From assembly GCF_039531105.1 (NCBI RefSeq), contig NZ_BAAAPK010000001.1, forward strand, positions 1,736,001 to 1,800,000: DNA of 64,000 nucleotides, read 5' to 3'. A model generated the notes under the pieces. The model was not told the origin of the DNA, made no database searches, and saw only the letters and a program-made list of their open reading frames with translations. The translations under genes were made by a program, and so were the position numbers. Positions 1-9,809 of this stretch are shown in pieces. Every line of letters begins with the position of its first letter. The first letter of the stretch is position 1. This DNA comes from Microbacterium lacus. GTDB taxonomy: Bacteria; Actinomycetota; Actinomycetes; Actinomycetales; Microbacteriaceae.

Positions 1-720
1 AAGCTGCACTATCGGACGCAGGGCAACGTCACGATGCCGATCACGATCCGCATCCCCTGGGCCGGCGGCGTGGGCGCCGCGGAGCACCACTCCGAATCGC
101 CCGAGGCATACTTCGTGCACACCTCCGGACTGCGCGTCGTCGCGGTCTCCAACCCGCAGGACGCTTACGTGATGCTTCGTCAGGCCATCGCCTCGGACGA
201 TCCGGTGGTGTACTTCGAGCCCAAGCGGCTGTACCACCAGAAGGGCGAGGTCGACCTCGACATGGACGTCGCGGACGCGCCGCCGATGGGGGTCGCCCGC
301 GTCGCTCGCGAGGGCGAGGACGTGACGCTGCTCACGTACGGCGCGCAGGTCGCCACTGCGCTCGATGCCGCCACCGCGGCGGAGGATGAGGGCGTCTCGA
401 TCGAAGTGATCGATCTGCGCTCGATCTCGCCGGTCGACTACCGCACCGTCACCGCGTCGGTCCGCAAGACCGGCCGCGTCGTCGTCACGCACGAAGCGGC
501 GCGTGAGGCGGGCGTCGGTGCGGAGCTCATCGCGAGCGTCACCGAGCAGTGCTTCCACTATCTCGAGGCACCGCCCGTGCGCGTCACCGGCTTCGACATC
601 CCCTATCCGCCGGCGAAGCTCGAGAAGCACCATCTGCCCGACCTGGACCGCATTCTGGATGCCGTGGACCGGGTGCTCGATCGGCCGAACAGCCTGACGA
701 CGGCGGAGGCGGGCTCATGA
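1..720 (+). CDS. bkdB: 2-oxoacid dehydrogenase E1 beta subunit, 5'-truncated by window edge
   Basis: C-terminal 239 residues of the thiamine-diphosphate-dependent E1 beta subunit of a branched-chain 2-oxoacid dehydrogenase complex. The reading frame is open from base 1, so the true start lies upstream; complete family members are about 325 residues. Visible are the E1 beta stretch around FEPKRLYHQKGEV and the transketolase C-terminal domain (TLLTYGAQV, EVIDLRSISPVD). It decarboxylates oxoacids from Leu, Ile and Val and passes the acyl group to the E2 lipoyl arm. Its stop overlaps the E2 start (ATGA), so the two are translationally coupled. E1 alpha is presumably just outside the window. Pyruvate dehydrogenase is the alternative, but the nearby leucine genes favour the branched-chain complex. 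Confidence 0.9.
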   Translation, partial: KLHYRTQGNVTMPITIRIPWAGGVGAAEHHSESPEAYFVHTSGLRVVAVSNPQDAYVMLRQAIASDDPVVYFEPKRLYHQKGEVDLDMDVADAPPMGVARVAREGEDVTLLTYGAQVATALDAATAAEDEGVSIEVIDLRSISPVDYRTVTASVRKTGRVVVTHEAAREAGVGAELIASVTEQCFHYLEAPPVRVTGFDIPYPPAKLEKHHLPDLDRILDAVDRVLDRPNSLTTAEAGS

Positions 721-2093
721 GCACCGACTTCCGGCTGCCCGACCTGGGCGAAGGGCTTCCCGAGGCGGAGCTCGTGCAGTGGCTCGTCGCCGAAGGCGAC
801 ACGGTGGCCCTGAACCAGACGATCGCCGAGGTCGAGACCGCGAAAGCCGTCGTGGAACTGCCGTCGCCATATGCGGGGGTCGTCACCGGACTGCACGCCG
901 CGGCCGGAGACGTCGTCGAGGTGGGGTCGGTCCTGATCACCTTCGACGTCGCGGGAGAGACGGCATCCGCGCCCGCCGCCCCGCCGGTCCGCGCCGACGA
1001 GCCCGCGCAGACGGAGACCGCGGAGGAGAAGGCGCAACCGAACCTCGTCGGCTACGGCGCCGCCCCTCGCGGCAGCGCCCGGCCGCAGCGGCGGGCGAGA
1101 GCCGGGGCCGCAGCGCGCCCGGCCGCGGACACCGCGGTCCTCGAGGCCGCGCCGCACGACGCCATCACGATGCACGACCACATCGAAGCGCTGCGCGAGC
1201 GTCCGCGCTCGACCCCGCCCGTGCGGGCCCTGGCGAAGAAGCTGGGCGTCGATCTGGCGCTGGTGAACCCGACCGGCCGGACCGGGATCATCACCCGGTC
1301 CGACGTGGAGGAATACGCCGCGAAGCTGTCCGCGGCGCCCGCGCCGACGCAGGTGCGGACCGCGCCGTCGAGCGACCCCGGCGTCGCTCACGAGCGCACC
1401 ACTCGCCTCCCGATCCGCGGAGTGCGCAAACACACCGCGGACGCGATGGTGCGCAGCGCCTTCACCGCGCCGCACGTGACGACGTTCCTGACCGTGGACG
1501 TGACCGCCACGAGCGAGCTCATCTCATCGCTGCGCGCGGACCGCGCCCTGCAGGATCATCGCATCGGGGTGATGGCGATCGCGGCCAAGGCCGTCTGCCT
1601 CGCCCTGGCCCATCACCCGAGCCTGAATTCGCGGTGGGATGCCGAGCACGGCGAGATCGTCCAGCATCACTACGTGAACCTCGGCATCGCCGCCGCGACC
1701 GAGCGCGGACTCGTCGTGCCGAACATCCGCGACGCCGACGGGATGACGCTCGTGCAGCTCGCGGACGAGATCGGCGCTCTCGCGCAGACCGCGCGTTCGG
1801 GAAAGACGCCGCCGAGTGCGATGAGCGGCGGCACCTTCTCCATCACGAACGTCGGCGTGTTCGGTGTGGACGCCGGGACCCCGATCCTGAACCCCGGGGA
1901 GGCGGGCATCCTCGCGTTGGGCGCGGTGCGCCGCCAGCCGTGGGAGCACCGGGGCGAGATCGCGCTCCGCGACGTGATGACGCTGAGTCTGTCGTTCGAT
2001 CACCGTCTGGTCGACGGCGAGCAGGGGGCGAAGTTCCTGCGCGACGTCGCGGACGTCTTGCAGGAGCCGGGGCGGGCGATGCTGCTGCGCTGA
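717..2093 (+). CDS. bkdC: Dihydrolipoamide acyltransferase, E2 of 2-oxoacid dehydrogenase
   Basis: E2 core of the complex, 458 residues. It carries one N-terminal lipoyl domain (about 1-80) with the lipoylated lysine K43 in ETAKA, an Ala/Pro/Arg-rich linker, a peripheral-subunit-binding domain (about 164-200) and the C-terminal catalytic domain ending in the HRLVDG motif (H429, D433). The start is the ATG overlapping the E1 beta stop; an in-frame extension back to 549 runs inside the upstream gene and is rejected. It transfers the acyl group from E1 to CoA. No E3 (lipoamide dehydrogenase) is in the window, so E3 must be encoded elsewhere. The single lipoyl domain fits the branched-chain type. 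Confidence 0.93.
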   Translation: MSTDFRLPDLGEGLPEAELVQWLVAEGDTVALNQTIAEVETAKAVVELPSPYAGVVTGLHAAAGDVVEVGSVLITFDVAGETASAPAAPPVRADEPAQTETAEEKAQPNLVGYGAAPRGSARPQRRARAGAAARPAADTAVLEAAPHDAITMHDHIEALRERPRSTPPVRALAKKLGVDLALVNPTGRTGIITRSDVEEYAAKLSAAPAPTQVRTAPSSDPGVAHERTTRLPIRGVRKHTADAMVRSAFTAPHVTTFLTVDVTATSELISSLRADRALQDHRIGVMAIAAKAVCLALAHHPSLNSRWDAEHGEIVQHHYVNLGIAAATERGLVVPNIRDADGMTLVQLADEIGALAQTARSGKTPPSAMSGGTFSITNVGVFGVDAGTPILNPGEAGILALGAVRRQPWEHRGEIALRDVMTLSLSFDHRLVDGEQGAKFLRDVADVLQEPGRAMLLR

Positions 2094-2101
2094 CGTCGGG
2101 G

Positions 2102-3907
2102 CTAATCGATCTTGGGGTAGAACAAACCGAGCCCATGCTTCTGCAGCGTCGTGTAGGCCTGCTCGAACGTCTCGGGCTCGGCGTGCCCGTCCCCGCCGTA
2201 GCGCGCCAGGAGCAGCCCCAGAAGGCCGCGCCCGGGCGGGCTGAGCGGCTTGTCCTTGTGCGGGTGGGACGTGGGGTCGATCGATTCATCCGCCTGCGGG
2301 TTGGCCGGGATGTACATCGGATGCACCGTCGGCCACGTCCGCGGGTCGCGCGGCTCCTGCAGGTTCACGACGGAGAAGAGGTCGTTCGCGCCGGCGTCGC
2401 GCCGGGTGAGCGGCTTGAGCCCGTGCAGCCGCGCGAGCGTGGCGGCGACCGCGCCGTGGTGCATCTCGTCGTGGATGATCGTGTTCGCCCGCGTGTACGC
2501 GGACACCGCGATCGCCGGTACCCGGCAGCCGAGTCGGTCGAACGTGAAGCCCATCTCCCCGGGCGCGCCATCCACCGTCGGCGGTGTCGCGGCCGGCGGG
2601 ACCACGTGGTCGTACGTACCCCCGTGCTCGTCGAACGTGATGAGCAGGAGGGTGTTCATCGCGTTCGAGCCCTTCGCGGAATCGCTCGTGCGGATCGCGT
2701 TGTACACACTCGCGACGAGCTTCTCCCCGGCGCGCACGTCGGAGACGGCGGAGTCCAGGATCTGCTCGCCGTCGACCTTCGACGTGCGGAAGACCCCGAA
2801 CGGCGGGTGGAAGTCGTTGTGGTTGTAGACCATGCGCGGCTCGATGAACGCGTACGCGGGGAGCTTCCCGGCCTTCGCATCCTCGTAGAACTCCGACATG
2901 TGACCGAAGTGCTTCGTGCGCCAGTACTTCTCCAGTGACGGGGCCATCTGCACTCCCGTGAGGGAGACGAGCTGCATCTCGTCGAAGTAGACCTTCCAGG
3001 AGATGCCTGCTTCTTCGAGCCGCGTGAAGATCGTCGGGACGGCGGGCGCGTCGAGCCACTTGTCGTACCCGGCGCCCACTTTGTTCGTCACGAAGCCGTG
3101 CGACGTGGACGCGTGGAAGAACGCGCGATTGCAGTACGTCTGGGACGGGACCGCCGCGAACCAGGCGTCGAAGACGGCGAACTCCCGCGCGAGTGTGGAC
3201 AGGACCGGAAGCTGTTCGGGGGAGAAGCCGCCCATGATCTGATCGACCACGGCGGGATCCGGGGCCTTGCCGCTCTTGCGCTCCATGTTGTTGACGTAGT
3301 CGTGGACGAATCCGTCCATCGTGGGGTCCGTGCCGGACGCGGGGGCGTTGAAGGGAGCCTGCATCGCCGCGACCTGTGCGGTGGCGTTCGTGGCCGGCAG
3401 CACGGAGCCGAACAGCTGCGTGTTCACGTGCGGGAACTCTTCGCCCGGATCGGGGTTCGGGAGCCCCATCACGACATCGGTCGCGCCTTCGTACACGTGC
3501 GCGGCGATGCGTCGACCGTCCGGAGCGACGTTCGCGTAGTCGCCGAACGCGAGTCCGTCGAACGTCTGCCCGGGTGGGAGGTTCTCCGGCGTGTAGAGCC
3601 AGCCGAGCAGGTTGTCGAACGACCGGTTCTCACCCATGAAGACGACGACGTGATCGAATCCGGGCACCGATCTCGGGCTGAGCGCGCCGTAGTCCTGGGC
3701 ACCCTCGGAGTACCCGATCGCACGTCCTGCCGAGGCTCCGGCAGCGGCGCCCACCCCACCGCCGACGACGAGACCGGCGGCGGCGATGCCGCCGACCTTC
3801 AGGAAGTCGCGCCGCGAGCTGACGAGGTCGTCCTCGGACTCTCGCGGTGCTGTGTCGGGGGACCGATCGGCCGCGCGGTCGTCCCCCCCGGAACCTCTCC
3901 TGCGCAT
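2102..3907 (-). CDS. Tat-exported phosphoesterase (phospholipase C / acid phosphatase family)
   Basis: 601-residue member of the phosphoesterase family that includes bacterial phospholipase C and acid phosphatase AcpA. The twin-arginine motif SRRDFLK (31-37) is followed by an Ala/Gly-rich hydrophobic stretch, so export by Tat as a folded enzyme is expected; tatA and tatC are in this window. The metal-site motif ENRSFD is at 93-98 and DEHGGTYDHV lies in the C-terminal half. Start taken at the ATG at 3907, which puts the Tat motif at a normal distance; a longer frame to 4126 would run into the TetR gene. It converges on E2 with eight bases between. The substrate (phospholipid or phosphomonoester) cannot be told from sequence. 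Confidence 0.85.
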   Translation of the reverse strand: MRRRGSGGDDRAADRSPDTAPRESEDDLVSSRRDFLKVGGIAAAGLVVGGGVGAAAGASAGRAIGYSEGAQDYGALSPRSVPGFDHVVVFMGENRSFDNLLGWLYTPENLPPGQTFDGLAFGDYANVAPDGRRIAAHVYEGATDVVMGLPNPDPGEEFPHVNTQLFGSVLPATNATAQVAAMQAPFNAPASGTDPTMDGFVHDYVNNMERKSGKAPDPAVVDQIMGGFSPEQLPVLSTLAREFAVFDAWFAAVPSQTYCNRAFFHASTSHGFVTNKVGAGYDKWLDAPAVPTIFTRLEEAGISWKVYFDEMQLVSLTGVQMAPSLEKYWRTKHFGHMSEFYEDAKAGKLPAYAFIEPRMVYNHNDFHPPFGVFRTSKVDGEQILDSAVSDVRAGEKLVASVYNAIRTSDSAKGSNAMNTLLLITFDEHGGTYDHVVPPAATPPTVDGAPGEMGFTFDRLGCRVPAIAVSAYTRANTIIHDEMHHGAVAATLARLHGLKPLTRRDAGANDLFSVVNLQEPRDPRTWPTVHPMYIPANPQADESIDPTSHPHKDKPLSPPGRGLLGLLLARYGGDGHAEPETFEQAYTTLQKHGLGLFYPKID

Positions 3908-3939
3908 GGTGCGACCAGCATAAAGGAGCCGCGGGAGGG

Positions 3940-4536
3940 TCAGGCGCGCAGGGCGGCGGAAGCCATCGACTCGAGGATGCCGCGCACGGTGCTCGTGCTC
4001 GGTGCCGGGCGCGCGCGCCCCAGGCTGTGCGGGGTGGAGTTGATCAGTCCGAAGCACGCGTGGGCGCTCGTGCGGAGCTCGGCATCCGAGCGGTCGGGGT
4101 GGATCTCGCCCAGGACCGCGAGCCACAGCTCGACGTACTCGCGCTGCAGGCGGCGCACGCGCTGCCGATCCTCATCGCTCAGGCTGGCGAGGTCCCGGTC
4201 CTGCACGCGGATGACGTCCGCGTCGGTCAGCGCGAAGTCGACGTGGAACCGGATGAGGCCATCCAGACGATCGCTCGGCGATTCGCTCGCCGCGATGACC
4301 GCCCGCCCGCCGCTGAGGAGTCGCTCACTGACGCGGACGAGGATCGCGCCGAGGAGTGCCTGCTTGTTCGCGAAATGGCGGTACACGGCGGGGCCGCTCA
4401 CGCCCACCGCCGCGCCGAGCTCTTCCAGGCTCACACCGCTGAAGCCGCGCTCGGCGAACAGCCTGGCCGCTTCATGGAGGATCGCCGCCTGCCGGTCGGC
4501 CTTCGCACGATCCCGTTCGGTGGCACCGCTTGTCAT
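3940..4536 (-). CDS. TetR-family repressor of the acyl-CoA carboxylase operon
   Basis: 198-residue TetR regulator. The N-terminal helix-turn-helix spans about 15-62 (VSLEELGAAVGVSGPAVYRHF), followed by an all-helical ligand domain typical of acyl-CoA-responsive TetR proteins. It is divergent from the carboxylase operon across 105 bases holding two 16-bp inverted repeats of form GTTAR-N6-CTAAC. The arrangement resembles the TetR gene near the Mycobacterium tuberculosis accD1/accA1 cluster and the Streptomyces AccR regulator. Inferred role: represses itself and the leucine operon, relieved or tuned by acyl-CoA. A GAGGA ribosome site lies about nine bases before the ATG and overlaps the first repeat. 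Confidence 0.88.
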   Translation of the reverse strand: MTSGATERDRAKADRQAAILHEAARLFAERGFSGVSLEELGAAVGVSGPAVYRHFANKQALLGAILVRVSERLLSGGRAVIAASESPSDRLDGLIRFHVDFALTDADVIRVQDRDLASLSDEDRQRVRRLQREYVELWLAVLGEIHPDRSDAELRTSAHACFGLINSTPHSLGRARPAPSTSTVRGILESMASAALRA

Positions 4537-4540
4537 CTCA

Positions 4541-4556
4541 GTTAATCCTCGCTAAC
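4541..4556. promoter_or_regulatory. Putative TetR operator 1 (GTTAA-N6-CTAAC)
   Basis: Imperfect 16-bp inverted repeat GTTAATCCTCGCTAAC, starting four bases outside the TetR start codon and overlapping its ribosome site. It has the same architecture as operator 2. The form matches, as I recall it, the GTTAA-N6-TTAAC box described for Streptomyces AccR. Binding here would block the repressor gene itself. Confidence 0.7.
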
Positions 4557-4567
4557 CTAGACATTCA

Positions 4568-4583
4568 GTTAGTGAACCCTAAC
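4568..4583. promoter_or_regulatory. Putative TetR operator 2 (GTTAG-N6-CTAAC)
   Basis: Perfect-arm 16-bp inverted repeat GTTAGTGAACCCTAAC, arms of 5 bp and a 6-bp spacer, 27 bp centre-to-centre from operator 1 and 58 bases before the carboxylase start. The location suits repression of the carboxylase promoter. Confidence 0.72.
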
Positions 4584-4641
4584 CATGCGGATCCCGCCAG
4601 GACAACGGACGTGATCCGATCGTGACGTCGACGGAGATGAC

Positions 4642-6195
4642 ATGACCGCGCAGGCAGACCTCGCCGATGACCTCCGGCGCCGGCGTGAAGCGGCCGCCCA
4701 GGGCGGGACGCCCGCCTCCCGGGAACGTCACGTCGCCCGGGGGAAGCTGCTGCCGCGGGACCGCGTCGATCGGCTCCTGGACGAGGGCAGTCCTTTCGTC
4801 GAGGTCGCTCCGCTCGCCGCCACGGGCCTCTACGACGGCGAAGCCCCCGGCGCGGGGGTGATCGCGGGTATCGGCCTCGTGCACGGGCGCCACGTCATGG
4901 TCGTGTGCAACGACGCGACCGTCAAAGGTGGCACGTACTACCCGATGACGGTCAAGAAGCATCTGCGCGCGCAGGAGATCGCGCGCGAGAACCGGCTGCC
5001 CTGCATCTACCTCGTCGACTCGGGAGGCGCGTTCCTGCCGATGCAGGACCAAGTGTTCCCCGACCGCGACCATTTCGGACGCATCTTCTTCAACCAGGCC
5101 CGCATGTCCGCGGAGGGGATCCCGCAGATCGCCGCCGTGCTGGGGTCCTGCACGGCGGGTGGTGCGTACGTCCCGGCGATGAGCGACGAGACCGTCATCG
5201 TCCGCGGGCAGGGCACGATCTTCCTCGGCGGTCCGCCGCTGGTGAAGGCCGCGATCGGAGAGATCGTCACCGCGGAGGAACTGGGTGGCGGCGAACTCCA
5301 CGCCACGCGGTCGGGAGTCGTGGATCACCTGGCCGAAGACGACGAGCACGCGCTCGAGATCGTCCGCGACATCGTCGCGACGCTGCCTCCACCCGCGGAG
5401 CCCGCGTGGGAAGTGCTGCCGAGCGCTCCGCCGCGGAAGGATCCCGCCGAGCTCTACGACGTCGTTCCGGTCGATGTGAACCAGCCTTACGATGTGCACG
5501 AGGTCATCGCCCGTCTCGTGGACGACAGCAGCCTGCACGAGTTCAAGAGCTCCTACGGGCAGACCCTCGTGACCGGCTTCGCGCGCATCCACGGCCATCC
5601 GGTCGGAATCCTCGCCAACAACGGGGTGCTGTTCTCGGAGTCTGCGCAGAAGGGCGCCCACTTCATCGAACTGTGCGACCAGCGCGGCATCCCGCTGCTG
5701 TTCCTGCAGAACATCTCCGGCTTCATGGTCGGTCGCGACGCCGAAGCGGGCGGGATCGCGAAGGACGGCGCGAAGATGGTCACCGCCGTCGCCACGACCC
5801 GCGTGCCCAAGCTCACCGTCGTGATCGGCGGCTCGTTCGGCGCCGGCAACTACTCGATGTGCGGGCGCGCCTACTCGCCGCGATTCCTCTGGACCTGGCC
5901 CGCCAGTCGGATCTCGGTCATGGGCGGGCCGCAGGCCGCGTCCGTCCTCTCCACAGTCAAGCGCGACCAGCTCGAGGCGCGCGGCGAGGCCTGGTCCGCC
6001 GTCGAGCAGGCGGCTTTCGAGGCGCCGATCCGTGCGCAGTACGACGAGCAGGGCGGCCCGTACTACGCGACGGCGCGCCTCTGGGACGACGGCGTGATCG
6101 ATCCCGTCGACACGCGCGATCTCCTCGGGCTCGCGCTCGACGTCGTCTCGCGTTCCCCCTTGCCCGAGCCCGGCTTCGGCCTCTTCCGGATGTGA
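4642..6195 (+). CDS. accD1: Acyl-CoA carboxylase carboxyltransferase (3-methylcrotonyl-CoA carboxylase beta)
   Basis: 517-residue biotin-dependent carboxyltransferase with two crotonase-like halves. The acyl-CoA half carries [11 protein letters not shown] and the carboxybiotin half carries [16 protein letters not shown], a signature of the methylcrotonyl-CoA subgroup rather than propionyl-CoA enzymes. It transfers CO2 from carboxybiotin to 3-methylcrotonyl-CoA, giving 3-methylglutaconyl-CoA in leucine breakdown. ATG start with GGAG upstream. First gene of a tightly packed operon in which the next start overlaps its stop. Orthologous context: M. tuberculosis Rv2502c. Confidence 0.9.
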   Translation: MTAQADLADDLRRRREAAAQGGTPASRERHVARGKLLPRDRVDRLLDEGSPFVEVAPLAATGLYDGEAPGAGVIAGIGLVHGRHVMVVCNDATVKGGTYYPMTVKKHLRAQEIARENRLPCIYLVDSGGAFLPMQDQVFPDRDHFGRIFFNQARMSAEGIPQIAAVLGSCTAGGAYVPAMSDETVIVRGQGTIFLGGPPLVKAAIGEIVTAEELGGGELHATRSGVVDHLAEDDEHALEIVRDIVATLPPPAEPAWEVLPSAPPRKDPAELYDVVPVDVNQPYDVHEVIARLVDDSSLHEFKSSYGQTLVTGFARIHGHPVGILANNGVLFSESAQKGAHFIELCDQRGIPLLFLQNISGFMVGRDAEAGGIAKDGAKMVTAVATTRVPKLTVVIGGSFGAGNYSMCGRAYSPRFLWTWPASRISVMGGPQAASVLSTVKRDQLEARGEAWSAVEQAAFEAPIRAQYDEQGGPYYATARLWDDGVIDPVDTRDLLGLALDVVSRSPLPEPGFGLFRM

Positions 6196-8132
6196 TCCCC
6201 GTGGACGACAGAATCTCCGACACCCCGCCGTTCGACACCGTTCTGGTGGCCAATCGCGGCGAGATCGCGCGCCGGGTGATCCGGACCCTCCGCCGGCTCG
6301 GCATCCGCTCCGTCGCCGTCTACAGCGACGCCGACGCCGATGCGCCGCACGTGCGCGAAGCGGATGCCGCCTACCGGATCGGCCCCGCCGCCGCCTCGGC
6401 GTCCTATCTCGACATCGACGCGGTGATCGAGGCTGCTCGCCGGAGCGGTGCGCAGGCGGTGCATCCGGGTTACGGCTTCCTGTCCGAGAACGTCGCGTTC
6501 GCGCGGGCGTGCGGCGCGGCGGGCATCGTCTTCATCGGACCGGGTGAGCGGGCCCTGGAGGTCATGGGCGACAAGATCCGCTCCAAGGCCCATGTCCAGG
6601 AGCACGGCGTGCCCACGGTCCCGGGTTTCAGCGCGGCCGGGATGACGGACGCCGAGATCGAGCGAGCCGCCGCGGCTGCGGGGTATCCGCTGCTGATCAA
6701 GCCCTCCGCGGGGGGAGGCGGCAAGGGTATGCAGGTCGTCCGGTCGGCGACCGATCTGCCGGACGCCCTGATCACGGCCCGCCGGATCGCCGCCGCGTCG
6801 TTCGGCGACGACACCCTGTTGCTGGAGCGCCTGATCGAACGCCCCCGGCACATCGAGGTGCAGGTCCTCGCCGACGCGCGCGGCACCGTGATCCACCTCG
6901 GCGAGCGCGAGTGCACGCTGCAGCGGCGGCACCAGAAAGTGATCGAAGAGGCACCCTCGCCCGTCGTGGATGCCGGCACCCGGGCGCGGCTCGGCGAAGC
7001 CGCCTGCGCCGCCGCGGCATCGGTGGACTACCGCGGCGCCGGGACGGTCGAGTTCCTCGTCGCGGGTGACCGCCCGGAGGACTTCTTCTTCATCGAGATG
7101 AACACGCGGCTGCAGGTCGAGCATCCCGTCACCGAGCTCGTGACCGGAATCGACCTCGTGGAGGAGCAGGTGCGCATCGCCGCCGGGCAACCTCTCGGGC
7201 TCACCCAGAACGACGTGCGTCTGGACGGGCACGCGATCGAGGCCCGCGTGTACGCCGAGAGTCCTGCGCGGGGCTTCCTGCCCGCGGCGGGCCCCGTGCG
7301 ACTGTGGCGGGCGGCGGACGCCGTGCGCACGGACGCGGCCGTGGAGACCGGCTCCGTGGTCTCCGCCGACTACGACCCGATGATCGCGAAGGTGATCGCG
7401 CACGGCGCCGACCGCCACGAGGCCCTCGCTCGACTGGACAGCGCGCTCGGCGACACGGTCGTTCTCGGTGTGGACACGAACCTCGGGTTCCTGAGGACAC
7501 TCCTGGCGGATCCCGCCGTCCAGGCCGGCGAGCTGGACACCGGGCTCATCGATCGACTGCCCGCCTACACCGACCCGCCCCCGGGTGAGGCAGCGCTGAA
7601 CGCGGCGGCTGCACTGCGCCCGGAGTCCCCGGGACGCGCACACGCGTCCGCCCTCTGGCGCGCCGCGTCGGGCTGGCGCGCGAGCCTGCCGGCGCCCGAC
7701 ACCCTGGTCGCCGTGCTCATCGAGGACGGAGAGATCCGGACCGTGACACCCGCGCCGTCCGATGCCGCCGCCGTCCTCGACGACGAGGGCTGGGCGTGGG
7801 TGCACGCCGACGGCTCGACCCACCGGCTGCGGGCGCTCGGACGGCGTGAGGCGATGGAGCACCGCTTGCGAGGACGGGATGGAGAAGCCTCGGCCACCGC
7901 TCCCGAGCTGCGCGCGCCGATGCCCGGCGCGGTCGTGGCCGTGCACCAGGCGGACGGCGCGCACGTGCGCGCGGGGGAGCGGGTACTCACGATCGAGGCC
8001 ATGAAGATGGAGCACCCCGTGCTCGCCCCGCACGACGGCATCCTCTCGCTCGCGATCGGCGTCGGCGACCAGGTGCGCCGCGACCAGATCATCGCCCACG
8101 TCTCTGCCGAACCCGGCCGTGAGACCTCCTGA
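6192..8132 (+). CDS. accA1: Acyl-CoA carboxylase biotin carboxylase/biotin carrier subunit
   Basis: 646-residue alpha subunit: an N-terminal biotin carboxylase ([10 protein letters not shown] near 20), ATP-grasp with glycine loop AGGGGKGM, carboxylase signature [18 protein letters not shown], and a C-terminal biotinyl domain with AMKMEHP whose lysine is about K605. It carboxylates its own biotin with ATP and bicarbonate and hands it to the beta subunit. GTG at 6192 overlaps the upstream stop (GTGA); GTG at 6201 is a possible alternative. The long in-frame opening back to 4905 is an antisense-like shadow of the beta subunit and not part of the protein. Confidence 0.92.
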   Translation: MIPVDDRISDTPPFDTVLVANRGEIARRVIRTLRRLGIRSVAVYSDADADAPHVREADAAYRIGPAAASASYLDIDAVIEAARRSGAQAVHPGYGFLSENVAFARACGAAGIVFIGPGERALEVMGDKIRSKAHVQEHGVPTVPGFSAAGMTDAEIERAAAAAGYPLLIKPSAGGGGKGMQVVRSATDLPDALITARRIAAASFGDDTLLLERLIERPRHIEVQVLADARGTVIHLGERECTLQRRHQKVIEEAPSPVVDAGTRARLGEAACAAAASVDYRGAGTVEFLVAGDRPEDFFFIEMNTRLQVEHPVTELVTGIDLVEEQVRIAAGQPLGLTQNDVRLDGHAIEARVYAESPARGFLPAAGPVRLWRAADAVRTDAAVETGSVVSADYDPMIAKVIAHGADRHEALARLDSALGDTVVLGVDTNLGFLRTLLADPAVQAGELDTGLIDRLPAYTDPPPGEAALNAAAALRPESPGRAHASALWRAASGWRASLPAPDTLVAVLIEDGEIRTVTPAPSDAAAVLDDEGWAWVHADGSTHRLRALGRREAMEHRLRGRDGEASATAPELRAPMPGAVVAVHQADGAHVRAGERVLTIEAMKMEHPVLAPHDGILSLAIGVGDQVRRDQIIAHVSAEPGRETS

Positions 8133-8148
8133 CACCCCGAGGAGCACC

Positions 8149-9300
8149 ATGGATCACCGCAATCTGACCGACGACGAGCGCGAGCTCGCGCAACTCGTCC
8201 GGGCGTTCGCCGACGAGGTCGTCGCCCCGCGCTCGTACGAAGCGGACCGGACGAAGACGCTGCCGCTGGACGTCGTCGCTCAGATGGGCGAGCTCGGCCT
8301 GTTCGGGCTGCCGTTCCCGGAGGAGTTCGGCGGGCAGGGCGGCGATTACTTCGCGCTCTGCTTGGCGATCGAAGCGCTCGGCCGGGTCGACCAGTCGATC
8401 GCGATCACCCTGGAGGCGGGGGTCAGCCTCGGGGCGATGCCGGTCTTCCGCTTCGGCACCGATGCGCAGAAGGCGGAGCTCCTGCCCGATCTGCTGGCCG
8501 GAACCGCTCTCGCCGGGTTCGGACTGACCGAGCCCGAAGCCGGCTCGGACGCCGGCGCGACCCGCACCACGGCGCGGCTCGAGGACGGCGAGTGGGTGAT
8601 CAACGGCGCGAAGCAGTTCATCACGAACTCCGGAACTGACATCACGCGCTTCGTGACGGTGACCGCCGTCACCGGCGAGCGCGAGGGCCGCAAGGAGATC
8701 TCCACGATCATCGTCCCGTCCGGTACAACCGGGTTCACGGTCGAGGCCGCGTACGACAAAGTCGGGTGGCACGCATCCGACACGCATCCGCTCACCTTCC
8801 AGGACGCCCGCGTCCCGGAGGCGAATCTGCTGGGCGAGCGGGGACGCGGATTCGCGAATTTCCTGCACATCCTCGACGAGGGACGCATCGCGATCGCGGC
8901 GCTGTCCACGGGCGCCGCCGAGGGCTGCCTGGAGGCCGCGCTGGACTATGCCAAGAAGCGCACGGTCTTCGGCGAGGCGCTCTCCACCCGCCAGAGCATC
9001 CAGTTCATGATCGCGCGGATGCAGCTGCGCGTGCACAACGCCCGGCTCGCATGGCATCACGCGGCCCGCCTCCGCGACGCGGGGCGCCCGTTCAAGACCG
9101 AAGCCGCGATCGCGAAGCTCACCGCGAGCGACGCGGCGATGGACAACGCCCGTGACGCGACCCAGATCTTCGGCGGGAACGGCTTCATGAACGAATACCC
9201 CGTGGCCCGCCACTATCGCGACTCGAAGATCCTCGAGATCGGGGAGGGGACGAGCGAAGTGCAGCTCCTGCTGATCGCGCGCGCGCTCGGAGTAGCGTGA
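8149..9300 (+). CDS. Acyl-CoA dehydrogenase, probably isovaleryl-CoA dehydrogenase
   Basis: 383-residue flavin acyl-CoA dehydrogenase with the substrate/FAD motif FGLTEPEAGSDAGATRT (mid-N-terminal) and the C-terminal signature FGGNGFMNEYPVARHYRD followed by EIGEGTSEVQ. It oxidises a short acyl-CoA to the 2-enoyl-CoA, passing electrons to ETF. Position between the carboxylase and a MaoC hydratase matches fadE19 of M. tuberculosis, so isovaleryl-CoA to 3-methylcrotonyl-CoA is the likely step. ATG 8149 has a GAGGA site six bases upstream; an upstream in-frame start at 8119 would overlap the carboxylase and is less likely. Confidence 0.88.
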   Translation: MDHRNLTDDERELAQLVRAFADEVVAPRSYEADRTKTLPLDVVAQMGELGLFGLPFPEEFGGQGGDYFALCLAIEALGRVDQSIAITLEAGVSLGAMPVFRFGTDAQKAELLPDLLAGTALAGFGLTEPEAGSDAGATRTTARLEDGEWVINGAKQFITNSGTDITRFVTVTAVTGEREGRKEISTIIVPSGTTGFTVEAAYDKVGWHASDTHPLTFQDARVPEANLLGERGRGFANFLHILDEGRIAIAALSTGAAEGCLEAALDYAKKRTVFGEALSTRQSIQFMIARMQLRVHNARLAWHHAARLRDAGRPFKTEAAIAKLTASDAAMDNARDATQIFGGNGFMNEYPVARHYRDSKILEIGEGTSEVQLLLIARALGVA

Positions 9301-9809
9301 GCACCATGACGGAGCGGACGGGGATCGTGCAGCGCGGACTGTATTTCGACGAGTTCGCCGTGGGGGACGTGTACGTGCACCGCCCCGGCCGTACGGCCAC
9401 CGAGACCGACAACGTCCTGTTCTCCTCGCTCACGATGAACGCCCAGGCCCTGCATCTGGATGCGGCGTACGCGGCGACCCAGCCGTTCGGGCAGCGCCTG
9501 ATGAATTCGATGTGGACGCTGGCGACCATGGTCGGCGCATCGGTGGGCCAGCTCACGCAGGGCACGCTCGTCGCGCAGCTCGGTCTGTCGGACATCGCGT
9601 TCCCGGCCCCGCTGTTCCACGGCGACACGCTCTACACCGAGACCGAGGTCCTCGCGGTCCGCGCGTCGGCCTCCCGACCGGGGCAGGGCATCGTGACACT
9701 CCGCCACACCGGACGCAATCAGCATGGCGAGGTCGTCGCGACGGCGACGCGCGTCGCGCTGATGTGGAGAGCGGATGCCGCTCCCGCGGCGCAGGGGGAG
9801 ACCTCGTGA
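9297..9809 (+). CDS. MaoC-family hydratase (3-methylglutaconyl/itaconyl-CoA type)
   Basis: 170-residue hot-dog-fold MaoC protein. The active-site region NAQALHLD corresponds to the hydratase-2 motif with its catalytic Asn/Asp-His pair. GTG 9297 overlaps the dehydrogenase stop; ATG 9306 is a possible alternative. The neighbour order equals Rv2499c, whose product hydrates 3-methylglutaconyl-CoA-type and itaconyl-CoA substrates in M. tuberculosis. By context it forms the 3-hydroxy-3-methylglutaryl-CoA that the next gene's lyase cleaves. A generic enoyl-CoA hydratase role cannot be excluded. Confidence 0.82.
   Translation: MSTMTERTGIVQRGLYFDEFAVGDVYVHRPGRTATETDNVLFSSLTMNAQALHLDAAYAATQPFGQRLMNSMWTLATMVGASVGQLTQGTLVAQLGLSDIAFPAPLFHGDTLYTETEVLAVRASASRPGQGIVTLRHTGRNQHGEVVATATRVALMWRADAAPAAQGETS

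Noticed and set aside
4905..6191. In-frame extension of the biotin carboxylase upstream of 6192
   Set aside because: It overlaps the whole carboxyltransferase gene in another frame and encodes Arg-rich low-complexity sequence.
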